This document shows, in pieces, positions 9,017-17,157 of a stretch of 64,000 bases of DNA. Position numbers and translations under genes: made by a program. The DNA lies in the NCBI RefSeq assembly GCF_049199905.1, contig NZ_JBLZPK010000060.1, positions 186,001-250,000 on the forward strand, given 5' to 3'. The number at the start of each line of letters is the position of its first letter. Position 1 is the first letter of the stretch. The notes below the pieces were generated by a model that did no database searches, was not told where the DNA came from, and was given only the letters and a program-made list of their open reading frames with translations. This DNA is from Shinella sp032095155. Its GTDB lineage: Bacteria > Pseudomonadota > Alphaproteobacteria > Rhizobiales > Rhizobiaceae.

Positions 9017-10672
9017 ATGACCTACGATTACATCATCACCGGCGCCGGCCCCGCCGGCTGCGTGCTGGCGAACCGACTTTCCGAGGACCCTGATGTCCGC
9101 GTGCTGCTGCTGGAGGCCGGCGGCGGGGACTGGAACCCGCTGTTCCACATGCCGGCCGGCTTTGCCAAGATGACCAAGGGTGTCGCCAGCTGGGGCTGGG
9201 AGACCGTGCCGCAGAAGCACATGAAGGGCCGCGTGCTGCGCTATACGCAGGCCAAGGTCATCGGCGGCGGCTCCTCGATCAACGCCCAGCTCTATACCCG
9301 CGGCAATGCCGCCGATTACGATCTCTGGGCCAGCGAAGACGGCTGCGAGGGCTGGAGCTACCGCGAGATCCTGCCCTATTTCAAACGCGCCGAAGACAAC
9401 CAGCGTTTTGCCGACGATTACCATTCCTATGGCGGCCCGCTCGGCGTTTCCATGCCGGTCTCCGCGCTGCCGATCTGCGACGCCTATATCCGCGCCGGCC
9501 AGGAGCTCGGCATTCCCTACAACCACGATTTCAATGGCCGCCAGCAGGCCGGTGTCGGCTTCTACCAGCTGACCCAGCGCAACCGCCGCCGCTCCTCCGC
9601 CTCGCTCGGTTACCTCTCGCCGATCAAGGACCGCAAGAACCTGACGATCCGCACCGGCGCCCGCGTCGCCCGCATCGTACTGGAGGGCACGCGCGCCGTC
9701 GGCGTCGAGGTCGTCGGCGGCAAAGGCGTCGAAACGATCCGGGCAGAGCGCGAAGTGCTCGTCTCCTCCGGCGCCATCGGCTCACCGAAACTGCTGCAGC
9801 AATCGGGCATCGGCCCGGCGGATCACCTGCGTTCGGTCGGCGTCGCGGTCAAGCACGACCTGCCCGGCGTCGGCTCCAACATGCAGGACCATCTCGATCT
9901 CTTCGTCATTTCCGAATGCACTGGCGATCACACCTATGACGGCGTGGCCAAGCTGCACCGCACACTCTGGGCGGGCCTGCAATATGTGCTCTTCCGCTCC
10001 GGCCCCGTCGCCTCCTCGCTCTTCGAGACCGGCGGTTTCTGGTATGCCGACCCCGAGGCTCGCTCTCCGGATATCCAGTTCCATCTCGGCCTCGGCTCGG
10101 GCATCGAGGCGGGCGTCGAGAAACTGAAGAACGCCGGTGTGACGCTGAACTCCGCCTATCTGCACCCGCGCTCGAAGGGTACGGTGCGGCTTGCCTCCGC
10201 CGATCCCGCGGCTGCCCCGCTGATCGATCCGAACTATTGGGACGATCCGCATGACCGCAAAATGTCGATCGAAGGGCTCAAGATCGCCCGGGAGATCATG
10301 CAGCAGGCCGCGCTGAAACCCTTCGTCATGGCCGAGCGCCTGCCGGGGCCGAAGGTCGTCACCGACGAGGACCTGTTCAACTACGGCTGCGCCAATGCCA
10401 AGACGGACCACCATCCGGTCGGCACCTGCAAGATGGGCACCGGCGCGGATGCCGTCGTCGGGCTCGATTTGAAGGTGCATGGGCTTGAAGGCCTGCGCGT
10501 CTGCGACAGTTCCGTCATGCCGCGCGTTCCCTCCTGCAACACCAATGCGCCGACCATCATGGTGGGCGAAAAGGGCGCCGACATCATCCGCGGCCTGCCG
10601 GCGCTGCCGGCCCAGGTCTTCCAATACGAGCGCAACGACCAGCGTCCGCGCGCCCGCGCCAACATCCGATAG
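9017..10672 (+). CDS. GMC-family oxidoreductase, choline-dehydrogenase-like
   Basis: 551 residues, with GGACCAAGGC before the ATG. It has N-terminal I-I-T-G-A-G-P-A-G-C-V-L-A-N-R-L and the GMC signature G-G-S-S-S-I-N-A around residue 85. The C-terminal catalytic pair is present: His in D-H-H-P-V-G-T-C-K-M-G and Asn in C-N-T-N-A-P-T-I-M. It resembles BetA-type and alcohol dehydrogenases in length and motifs, but no BetB or BetI gene is adjacent and it sits in a sugar operon, so choline is not assumed as substrate. Confidence 0.9.
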   Translation: MTYDYIITGAGPAGCVLANRLSEDPDVRVLLLEAGGGDWNPLFHMPAGFAKMTKGVASWGWETVPQKHMKGRVLRYTQAKVIGGGSSINAQLYTRGNAADYDLWASEDGCEGWSYREILPYFKRAEDNQRFADDYHSYGGPLGVSMPVSALPICDAYIRAGQELGIPYNHDFNGRQQAGVGFYQLTQRNRRRSSASLGYLSPIKDRKNLTIRTGARVARIVLEGTRAVGVEVVGGKGVETIRAEREVLVSSGAIGSPKLLQQSGIGPADHLRSVGVAVKHDLPGVGSNMQDHLDLFVISECTGDHTYDGVAKLHRTLWAGLQYVLFRSGPVASSLFETGGFWYADPEARSPDIQFHLGLGSGIEAGVEKLKNAGVTLNSAYLHPRSKGTVRLASADPAAAPLIDPNYWDDPHDRKMSIEGLKIAREIMQQAALKPFVMAERLPGPKVVTDEDLFNYGCANAKTDHHPVGTCKMGTGADAVVGLDLKVHGLEGLRVCDSSVMPRVPSCNTNAPTIMVGEKGADIIRGLPALPAQVFQYERNDQRPRARANIR

Positions 10673-10679
10673 GTGAACC

Positions 10680-10997
10680 ATGATCCGCCACTGCGTCTTC
10701 ATCCGCTTCAAGCCGACCATTTCCGTCGCCTACAAGACCGAGCTGTTCAACGAGATCGATGCCCTGAAAGACCGCCTGCCCGGCATGGTGGCCGTCCATA
10801 TCGGCACCAATGTCAGCCCGGAAACGGGCATGGACAAGGGGTTCTCCGACGGCTTCATCGTCGATTTCGCCGACAGCTTTTCGCGCGATGCCTATCTGGA
10901 AGATCCCGAGCACAAGCAGACGGGTGGCCGCCTGGTCGCGGCGGCCGAAGGCGGCATTGCCGGCATCCTCGTCTATGACCTCGAGACCGACGACTAA
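10680..10997 (+). CDS. Dabb-family (stress-responsive alpha/beta barrel) protein
   Basis: 105 residues, seven bases after the GMC gene. It begins M-I-R-H-C-V-F-I-R-F-K and contains the Dabb pattern Y-L-E-D-P-E-H-K near residue 80. Members form dimeric alpha/beta barrels; the role is usually undefined, though some are cyclases or lyases. As last gene of the sugar operon it could act on a reactive keto-sugar intermediate (inference). Its stop overlaps the stop of the convergent yehW-like gene by four bases. Confidence 0.85.
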   Translation: MIRHCVFIRFKPTISVAYKTELFNEIDALKDRLPGMVAVHIGTNVSPETGMDKGFSDGFIVDFADSFSRDAYLEDPEHKQTGGRLVAAAEGGIAGILVYDLETDD

Positions 10998-11737
10998 CCC
11001 CGGCCGGCCCGGCGCGAAAGCATGCGCTCGAGCGCGGAAAAAGCATCGTAGATCAGCACTGCCAGCACCGCGACGACGAGACCGCCCTGCAAGACGAAGG
11101 CGAGATTGTTGGATTGCAGGCCGGCGATGATGACCTCGCCAAGTGTTTTCGCCGCGACCGTCGAGCCGATGGTGGCCGTGGCCAGGCTGATGGTGACCGA
11201 AAGGCGGATGCCGGCGAGAATGATCGGCAGCGCCAGCGGCAGTTCCACCTTGGTGAGCCGCTGCCATGCCGTCATGCCGGTTCCCTTCGCCGCCTCGACG
11301 ATGGCGGGCGGCAGGGTGGAAAGGCCGGTCATGGAATTCTCGAAGATCGGCAACAAGCCATAGAGGAACAGCGCGATCAGCGTCGGCTTCTCGCCGAAGC
11401 CGACGGCGGGCACGGCAAGCGCCAGCACGGCGACCGGCGGAAAGGTCTGGCCGATATTCACCAGGCTGCGTGACAGCGGCAGGAATTCGGCCCCGATCGG
11501 CCGCGTCACGAGAATGGCAAGCCCGACGGCGACGATGGTTGCGGCCGACGTCGCGGTGAAAACCGTCGCGAGATGCGACAGCGTCAGCGAAAGCAGGCTG
11601 CCCTGATTATAAATCGCCGGCGCATTGGCCTGCACCAAAGGCTTGAGCAGCGGTTCGAACAGGCCGGGCTGGACGAGGAAGGCGATCAGGATGACCAGCG
11701 CCGCCAAACGGAGGAGATTGGGCAGAAGCCGCGTCAT
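10994..11737 (-). CDS. yehW: Osmoprotectant ABC transporter permease, YehW/OpuCB type
   Basis: 247 residues, last gene of a four-gene minus-strand operon whose order and protein lengths (303, 386, 312, 247) match E. coli yehZ-yehY-yehX-yehW. Several hydrophobic segments and the loop I-V-E-A-A-K-G-T-G-M-T-A-W-Q-R-L-T-K-V-E characterise the BPD_transp_1 family. The start overlaps the preceding ATPase stop by four bases. The system imports glycine betaine-like compatible solutes in known members. Confidence 0.85.
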   Translation of the reverse strand: MTRLLPNLLRLAALVILIAFLVQPGLFEPLLKPLVQANAPAIYNQGSLLSLTLSHLATVFTATSAATIVAVGLAILVTRPIGAEFLPLSRSLVNIGQTFPPVAVLALAVPAVGFGEKPTLIALFLYGLLPIFENSMTGLSTLPPAIVEAAKGTGMTAWQRLTKVELPLALPIILAGIRLSVTISLATATIGSTVAAKTLGEVIIAGLQSNNLAFVLQGGLVVAVLAVLIYDAFSALERMLSRRAGRG

Positions 11738-12672
11738 TGCGGCCTCGCGGCACGGCGGGCAAGGCCGGCAAGCGTCACGCGGCCGAGGGCTGCGCCATCT
11801 GCACCGACAACCGGCAGGGCGTCACGGCCGGACCAGAGCAGCGCGGAGAGCGCATCGCGCTGGCTGGTGGCCGCCGCGAGCGGTTCGCCGTCTGCGACAC
11901 CGGCTTCCGCGGCATCGCCGACGGTGCCGATGGAGAGCAGCCGGAACGGCCGCTCGCCGGCGCCGATCAGCGTCTCGACGAAATCGGTGGCAGGGTTGAC
12001 GAGCATGTCCTCGGGCGCGGCGTATTGCACGATCCTGCCCTTGTCCATAACGGCGATCTTGTCGGCGAGGTGGAAGGCTTCCTCCATGTCATGCGTGACG
12101 AGGATGATGGTCGTGCCGAAATGCTTCTGGATCGCCAGCAGGTCGTCCTGCGCCTTGGCGCGAATGACCGGATCGAGCGCGCCGAAGGGCTCGTCCATCA
12201 GCAAAATATTCGGTTCGGCGGCGAGCGCACGGGCGACGCCGACACGCTGCTGCTGGCCGCCCGACAGCTCGTGCGGATAACGCGGCCCGAAAGCGGCGGC
12301 ATCGAGCTGGAAGAGAGAGAGCAGCTCCTTCACCTTGGCATCGATGCGGCTCTTCTCCCAGCCGAGCAGCGTCGGCACGGTGGCGATGTTTTCCGCGACC
12401 GTGCGGTGCGGGAAGAGGCCGTGGCCCTGGATGGCATAACCGATGCGGCGGCGCAGTTCATAGCCGGGCATCGAGCGGTTGTCCTGGCCGTCGATGCGGA
12501 TGGTTCCCGAGGTCGGCTCGACGAGGCGGTTGACCATACGCATCAGCGTCGTCTTGCCGGAGCCCGATGTGCCGACGATAACGGTGATCGTGCGCGGCGC
12601 GATGGTCATCGAGACATTGTCGACGACCGTGTTGTCGCCGTAGCGCTTGGTGATGGTGTCGATCTCGATCAT
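11734..12672 (-). CDS. yehX: Osmoprotectant ABC transporter ATP-binding protein, YehX/OpuCA type
   Basis: 312 residues. Walker A is G-T-S-G-S-G-K-T (near residue 34), the Q-loop reads A-I-Q-G-H-G-L-F-P, the signature is LSGGQQQR and Walker B L-L-M-D-E-P-F-G-A-L-D. The Q-G-H-G-L-F-P form of the Q-loop is typical of the OpuCA/YehX branch. After about residue 235 a short CBS-like tail follows (S-Q-R-D-A-L-S-A-L-L), possibly for osmotic or nucleotide sensing. Overlaps both neighbours by four bases. Confidence 0.88.
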   Translation of the reverse strand: MIEIDTITKRYGDNTVVDNVSMTIAPRTITVIVGTSGSGKTTLMRMVNRLVEPTSGTIRIDGQDNRSMPGYELRRRIGYAIQGHGLFPHRTVAENIATVPTLLGWEKSRIDAKVKELLSLFQLDAAAFGPRYPHELSGGQQQRVGVARALAAEPNILLMDEPFGALDPVIRAKAQDDLLAIQKHFGTTIILVTHDMEEAFHLADKIAVMDKGRIVQYAAPEDMLVNPATDFVETLIGAGERPFRLLSIGTVGDAAEAGVADGEPLAAATSQRDALSALLWSGRDALPVVGADGAALGRVTLAGLARRAARPQ

Positions 12673-13829
12673 GCGGCCCTGCCGGGTTTGGAATTGGAAA
12701 GTTCGGCCGCGGCGTCAAGCACGATGGCCGTGGCGAAGGCGAGCGCTACGGTCGGCACCGCGCCGAGCAGCACAAGGTCCATGGCCGTCTGGCCGATGCC
12801 CTGGAAGACGAAGACACCGAAACCGCCGCCGCCGATCAGCGCGGCGATGGTGGCAAGCCCGATATTCTGCACCAGCACGATGCGGATGCCCGTGAGGATG
12901 ACAGGAAAGGCCAGCGGCAGCTCGACACCGAAAAGCCGCTGGCGATCCGTCATGCCGATACCGCGCGCCGCATCATTGGCATCGCGCGGCACGCCGGCAA
13001 GGCCGACCACCGTGTTGGCGACGACGGGCAGCAGCGAATAGAGGAAAAGAGCGACAAAAGCCGGCGCCGCGCCGATGCCGCGAATGCCGATCGCCGCCGC
13101 ACCCGGCACGTTGAGCGCGACCCAACCGAGTGGTGCGATCAGCAGACCGAACAGCGCAATCGACGGGATGGTCTGGATGATATTCAGCACATTGAGCACG
13201 CCGGCGCGCAAGGCTTCCACCCGATGGCAGAGAATGCCGAGCGGCAGGCCGACCAATGTCGCGGCCGCCAGCGAGCCGAGCGCCAGCACGACATGCCGGC
13301 TCGCCTCCAGCCAGAAGGTCTCGGCGCGGCTGCCATATTCCTTGAGGATCGACAGTCCATCCCAGGCACCGGACATCAGGAGGGTGGCGACCGCCACGGC
13401 GACGGCCGCCAAAAGCGCCACCCGCGCAAGCGGCGAGAGTTTCAGCCGGGCGAGCGCATCGGCGGTCAGCAGCGCGAAGGCGAAGCTGGTGAGCCAGAAA
13501 CCGGAGGCCGGTGAGACGCGGGCATAGGTATTGTCCGGCGGCGTCAGGTGGCCGGCGGAGAGGCCGATGAGGATGGCGAGGATAGCCAGAGCCGCAAGAC
13601 CGAGTACCAGCCGCAGCAGCGTCGGCGTCTTCAGCACGATAAGCACGAGGGCTACGGCGATGAAGACGACCAGCGCCACGCCGAGGCCTGATGGCAGCGC
13701 ATCGAGGATTGCCCGCGGCTCACCCGGCACGATGCGGTTGGCCCGGAAATTGGCAAACGGCGCCAGAAAGGCGCCGTAGGCCAGCAAAGCGGCGATCACC
13801 ACGCCGAGCTTGTCGATCCTGAACCGCAT
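12669..13829 (-). CDS. yehY: Osmoprotectant ABC transporter permease with extended N-terminus, YehY type
   Basis: 386 residues, longer than the partner permease because of extra hydrophobic segments in the first roughly 170 residues, as in E. coli YehY (385 residues). The C-terminal half is the transport domain with the loop A-N-D-A-A-R-G-I-G-M-T-D-R-Q-R-L-F-G-V-E-L. It pairs with the YehW-like permease in the inner membrane. Confidence 0.87.
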   Translation of the reverse strand: MRFRIDKLGVVIAALLAYGAFLAPFANFRANRIVPGEPRAILDALPSGLGVALVVFIAVALVLIVLKTPTLLRLVLGLAALAILAILIGLSAGHLTPPDNTYARVSPASGFWLTSFAFALLTADALARLKLSPLARVALLAAVAVAVATLLMSGAWDGLSILKEYGSRAETFWLEASRHVVLALGSLAAATLVGLPLGILCHRVEALRAGVLNVLNIIQTIPSIALFGLLIAPLGWVALNVPGAAAIGIRGIGAAPAFVALFLYSLLPVVANTVVGLAGVPRDANDAARGIGMTDRQRLFGVELPLAFPVILTGIRIVLVQNIGLATIAALIGGGGFGVFVFQGIGQTAMDLVLLGAVPTVALAFATAIVLDAAAELSNSKPGRAA

Positions 13830-13884
13830 GCACGCCTTTCAATGGGGAAACCCTCCGCCCGGATGGGCGAAGGGCGAAAAGAGC

Positions 13885-14796
13885 TTACTTGATGAAGCCG
13901 TTCTTCTTGAGGAAGTCTTCGGCAACCGCCTTGGCCGGCTCGCCGCCGACCTGAACGCGACCGTTGAGATCCTGCAGCGTGACGAGGTCGAGCTTTTCGA
14001 AGACGGGCTTCAGCAGTTCCTCGATCTGCGGATTGGCCTTCAGCACCTCTTCGCGGATGATCGGCGAGGGCTGGTAGACCGGCTGCACGCCCTTGTCGTC
14101 TTCGAGAACCACGAGGCCCGACGGCGCAATACCGCCATCCGTGCCATAGACCATCGCGGCGTTCGCACCGTTGGTCTGGTTGGCGGCGGCGGCGATCGTC
14201 GCGGCCGTGTCACCACCCGAAAGCGTGATCAGCTGTTCCGGCTTCAGCGTGAAGCCATAGGTCGTCTGGAAGGCCGGAAGGGCGGCCGCCGAGTTCACGA
14301 ATTCCGAGGAGGCCGCGAGAACGACCTGGCCACCGCCGGAGACATATTTGCCGAAATCGCTGAGCGTGACGAGCTTGTTCGGCTCGGTCACATCCTTGCG
14401 CAGCGCGATCGCCCAGGTGTTGTTCGCCGGCGACGGCTGCAGCCAGACGATCTTGTTGGCGTCATAGTCGAGCGTCTTGGCAAGCTCATAGGCCTTGGTC
14501 GCATCCTTCCAGGCCGGATCGTCGGCCTTTTCGAAGAAGAAGGCGGCATTGCCGGTATATTCCGGATAGATGTCGATCTCGCCTGCGATGATCGCCTGAC
14601 GCACGACCGGCGTCGCGCCGAGCTGGACGCGGTCCGTCGTCTGGATGCCGTTGGCATTCAGCACGGACAGGATGATGTTGCCGAGAACCCCACCTTCCGT
14701 ATCGATCTTCGAGGAAACGACGACCTGGGCCTGGGCGGCACCAGCGGCCAGACCGAGGGCCAGAGCTGCTCCGATAAACTTGACGACTGGGCGCAT
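13885..14796 (-). CDS. osmF: Osmoprotectant ABC transporter substrate-binding protein, OsmF/YehZ type
   Basis: 303 residues from the ATG at 14796, chosen because AAGGAAAGG precedes it and a signal peptide (M-R-P-V-V-K-F-I-G-A, ending A-A-Q-A-Q) follows directly. The mature part is an OpuAC-family protein with the conserved E-I-D-I-Y-P-E-Y-T-G-N block and N-N-T-W-A-I-A-L-R. It binds quaternary-ammonium osmolytes in known homologues. It is the first gene of the operon; 55 bases separate it from the yehY-like gene. Confidence 0.88.
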   Translation of the reverse strand: MRPVVKFIGAALALGLAAGAAQAQVVVSSKIDTEGGVLGNIILSVLNANGIQTTDRVQLGATPVVRQAIIAGEIDIYPEYTGNAAFFFEKADDPAWKDATKAYELAKTLDYDANKIVWLQPSPANNTWAIALRKDVTEPNKLVTLSDFGKYVSGGGQVVLAASSEFVNSAAALPAFQTTYGFTLKPEQLITLSGGDTAATIAAAANQTNGANAAMVYGTDGGIAPSGLVVLEDDKGVQPVYQPSPIIREEVLKANPQIEELLKPVFEKLDLVTLQDLNGRVQVGGEPAKAVAEDFLKKNGFIK

Positions 14797-15119
14797 GTTA
14801 AAACCTTTCCTTGTGCGGCAATTCGTGGCCACAGTTTCACCACGTTTCAGAAAGCCCGTCCGGGCAAAGCATTCCATATATGGCAGTAAATCGCAAAAAA
14901 CAGACTGCGAAGGCAGGACAAGACACGACGTTTGTTGCCGCGTCCAAAGCGCTTTAAAATTTATGCCGGAAGAACCTATCAGGCAAAAGAAACCCATTGC
15001 AATCGGCCATGCCATCCGACAGTCTTTCTAGAGGCCCATCCTCCATTTCGATAGTGCATTTCATCTCTGCCGGGAACCATCCCGGGCCCGATGTCCGGCG
15101 CAAATTTTTTGAGGGGACA
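14797..15119. promoter_or_regulatory. Divergent intergenic region upstream of the osmoprotectant operon and DUF4126 gene
   Basis: 323 bp without a credible gene. It holds a perfect palindrome CCATATATGG at 14874-14883, an A/T-rich stretch around 14950-14965 and a small hairpin at 15070-15085 (CCGGGA/TCCCGG). It must carry promoters for both flanking units; I could not assign -10/-35 boxes with confidence. Confidence 0.6.
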
Positions 15120-15587
15120 ATGAGCATTTATATCCTCGCATTGCTGATCGGTGTCGTGGCAGGGCTTCGCGCGATGACGGCACCGGCGGCCGTCAGCATC
15201 GGCGCCGCCCTCGGCTGGTTGCCGGTTTCCGGCACCTGGGCCGCCTTCATGGGTTATCGCTTCACGCCCTATGTTTTCGGTGTGCTCGCGCTCGTCGAAT
15301 TCGTCACCGACCAGCTGCCGAGCACACCAAGCCGCAAGGTGCCGCAGCAGTTCGGCGCCCGCATCGTCAGCGGCGCCTTCTGCGGCGCGGTCATCGGCAC
15401 GGCCGGCGGCGCGCTGATCGGCGGGCTTGTGGCCGGCGTGATTGGCTCGGTCATCGGCACGCTCGGCGGGGCTGAAGCGCGCCAGCGCCTTGTTGCGGCG
15501 ACCGGCGGCAAGGACCTGCCCATCGCGCTTCTCGAAGACGCGGTCGCCGTGCTGCTCGGCCTCTTCGTCGTTTCGTCGGTTCTCTGA
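15120..15587 (+). CDS. DUF4126-family small membrane protein
   Basis: 155 residues from the ATG at 15120, preceded by GAGGGGAC; a longer in-frame opening upstream lacks a good ribosome binding site. Hydrophobic throughout, with Gly/Ala-rich segments (G-A-F-C-G-A-V-I-G-T-A-G-G-A-L-I-G-G) and the motif F-V-T-D-Q-L-P-S-T-P-S-R that is characteristic of DUF4126. Function unknown. It overlaps the start of the flavoprotein gene by one base (TGATG), so the two are co-translated. Confidence 0.85.
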   Translation: MSIYILALLIGVVAGLRAMTAPAAVSIGAALGWLPVSGTWAAFMGYRFTPYVFGVLALVEFVTDQLPSTPSRKVPQQFGARIVSGAFCGAVIGTAGGALIGGLVAGVIGSVIGTLGGAEARQRLVAATGGKDLPIALLEDAVAVLLGLFVVSSVL

Positions 15588-16960
15588 TGCAGACATTCGA
15601 CGCCATCATCATCGGCGCGGGCCAGGCCGGCCCGTCGCTTGCCGGTCGGCTGACCGCCGCCGGCCAAAAGGTTGCGCTGATCGAGCGCAAGCTCGTCGGC
15701 GGCACCTGCGTCAACACCGGCTGCATGCCGACCAAGGCCATGGTCGCCAGCGCCTATGCCGCCCACCTCGCCCGCCGCGGTGCCGAATACGGCGTGGTGA
15801 CGGGTCCTGTTGCCATCGATTTCGCCAAGGTCATGGCGCGCAAGGACAGGGTGCGCTTCGATGCCCGCAAGGGCAACGAGGACTGGCTGGAAAGCATGGA
15901 CGGCCTGACCTTCATCCGTGGCCATGCCCGCTTCGAAAGCCCGACGGAGGTCCGCGTCGGCGACGATCTATTGTCCGCCCCTCAAATCTTCCTCAATGTG
16001 GGCGGCCGCGCCGTCGTGCCGGATTTCCCCGGCGTGGAAGACGTACCCCACCTCAACAATGTCTCGATCATGGACCTGACGGCGGTGCCGAAACACCTCG
16101 TCGTCATCGGCGGCAGCTATATCGGGCTGGAATTCGCCCAGATGTTTCGCCGCTTCGGCGCTGAGGTGACGGTCGTCGAAAAGGGGCCACGGCTCATTGC
16201 GCGGGAAGACCCTGATATCAGCGACGCCGTGCGCGATATCCTTGAACGCGAGGGCATCGCCATCCGCACCGGGGCGGAATGCATCCGCTTCTTCAAAAGC
16301 GGCGACGATGTCGGGGTGGGCGTCGATTGCACGGCAGGCGCGCCAGAAATCATCGGCTCGCATCTCCTGCTCGCCACCGGACGGCGGCCGAACACCGACG
16401 ATCTCGGCCTCGACAAGGCGGGCGTTGCGGTGGACAAACGCGGCTACATCGCCGTCGACGAGCGGCTCGAGACCAACGTGCCCGGCATCTTCGCCATGGG
16501 CGATTGCAACGGCCGCGGTGCCTTCACGCACACCTCCTATAACGACTTCGAGATCGTCGCGGCCAACCTGCTCGACAACGAGAAGCGCCAGGTAAGCGAC
16601 CGCATCCAGACCTACGCGCTCTACATCGACCCGCCGCTCGGTCGCGCCGGCATGAACGAGACGGAGGCGCGCAAGACCGGGCGCAAGCTCTTGATCGGCA
16701 CGCGGCCCATGACGCGTGTGGGCCGCGCCAAGGAGAAGGGCGAAACGCTCGGCTTCATGAAGGTGATCGCCGATGCCGAGACGAAGGAAATCCTCGGCGC
16801 TTCCCTTCTCGGTACCGGTTGCGACGAGGCGGTGCAGAGCATTTTGGACGTGATGTATTCCGGCAGGCCCTACACGACCATCACGCACGCCGTGCACATC
16901 CACCCGACCATATCGGAGCTGATCCCGACCGTCTTCGGTGAGATGCAGCCGGCGCAATGA
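15587..16960 (+). CDS. FAD-dependent pyridine nucleotide-disulfide oxidoreductase, mercuric-reductase-like
   Basis: 457 residues. FAD motif I-I-I-G-A-G-Q-A-G-P-S at the N-terminus is followed by the redox-active disulfide GGTCVNTGCMPTK (about residues 39-51). A second Rossmann motif V-I-G-G-S-Y-I-G-L-E-F follows, then A-M-G-D-C-N-G-R-G-A-F-T-H, and a dimerisation domain ending H-A-V-H-I-H-P-T. The C-terminal His-Pro pair is the class I catalytic motif. No N-terminal heavy-metal domain or vicinal C-terminal cysteines are present and no mer genes are nearby, so true mercuric reduction is unlikely. Substrate unknown. Confidence 0.88.
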   Translation: MQTFDAIIIGAGQAGPSLAGRLTAAGQKVALIERKLVGGTCVNTGCMPTKAMVASAYAAHLARRGAEYGVVTGPVAIDFAKVMARKDRVRFDARKGNEDWLESMDGLTFIRGHARFESPTEVRVGDDLLSAPQIFLNVGGRAVVPDFPGVEDVPHLNNVSIMDLTAVPKHLVVIGGSYIGLEFAQMFRRFGAEVTVVEKGPRLIAREDPDISDAVRDILEREGIAIRTGAECIRFFKSGDDVGVGVDCTAGAPEIIGSHLLLATGRRPNTDDLGLDKAGVAVDKRGYIAVDERLETNVPGIFAMGDCNGRGAFTHTSYNDFEIVAANLLDNEKRQVSDRIQTYALYIDPPLGRAGMNETEARKTGRKLLIGTRPMTRVGRAKEKGETLGFMKVIADAETKEILGASLLGTGCDEAVQSILDVMYSGRPYTTITHAVHIHPTISELIPTVFGEMQPAQ

Positions 16961-16989
16961 GAAAGGCCCGGGACATTCCCGGGCCTTTC
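16961..16989 (+). terminator. Rho-independent-like terminator after the flavoprotein gene
   Basis: A perfect 13-bp stem, GAAAGGCCCGGGA and its complement, around the 3-nt loop CAT, begins directly after the stop codon. The downstream arm ends CCTTTCATTC, giving a short T-containing tail. Confidence 0.8.
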
Positions 16990-17021
16990 ATTCGTCAGAC
17001 CGCCACACCTCTCCTCCGTCA

Positions 17022-17090
17022 CCCTCGGGCTTGACCCGAGGGTCCATGCCGCGCGCGCGGCGGGTAGATGCTCGGGTCAAGCCCGAGCAT
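17022..17090. repeat. Alphaproteobacterial intergenic palindrome with two nested hairpins
   Basis: Two hairpins, CCCTCGGG-CTTGA-CCCGAGGG (17022-17042) and ATGCTCGGG-TCAAG-CCCGAGCAT (17068-17090), have reverse-complementary loops. The whole unit is thus a large inverted repeat. This 'CTCGGGCTTGACCCGAG' type repeat is familiar from intergenic regions of many alphaproteobacteria. Confidence 0.75.
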
Positions 17091-17122
17091 GACGAAGGAG
17101 AGGTTGCGGACCGGGTTGTGAA

Positions 17123-17150
17123 ACGAGGCATGGCCCATGCCATGCCTCGT
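17123..17150 (-). terminator. Stem-loop following the amine oxidase gene (minus strand)
   Basis: ACGAGGCATGG / CCATGCCTCGT, an 11-bp stem with a 6-nt loop, lies just past the 3' end of the minus-strand amine oxidase gene. The following T-tract is short (TTTC), so termination efficiency is uncertain. Confidence 0.6.
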
Positions 17151-17157
17151 CTTGCCT

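Noticed and set aside
9017..10672. betA (choline dehydrogenase) as a firm gene name
   Set aside because: GMC motifs do not separate choline from other alcohols, and no betB/betI neighbour exists; proximity to the osmoprotectant importer is across a convergent junction.
15587..16960. merA (mercuric reductase)
   Set aside because: The disulfide motif is shared by the whole family; the C-terminal vicinal cysteines, the heavy-metal domain and mer neighbours are absent.
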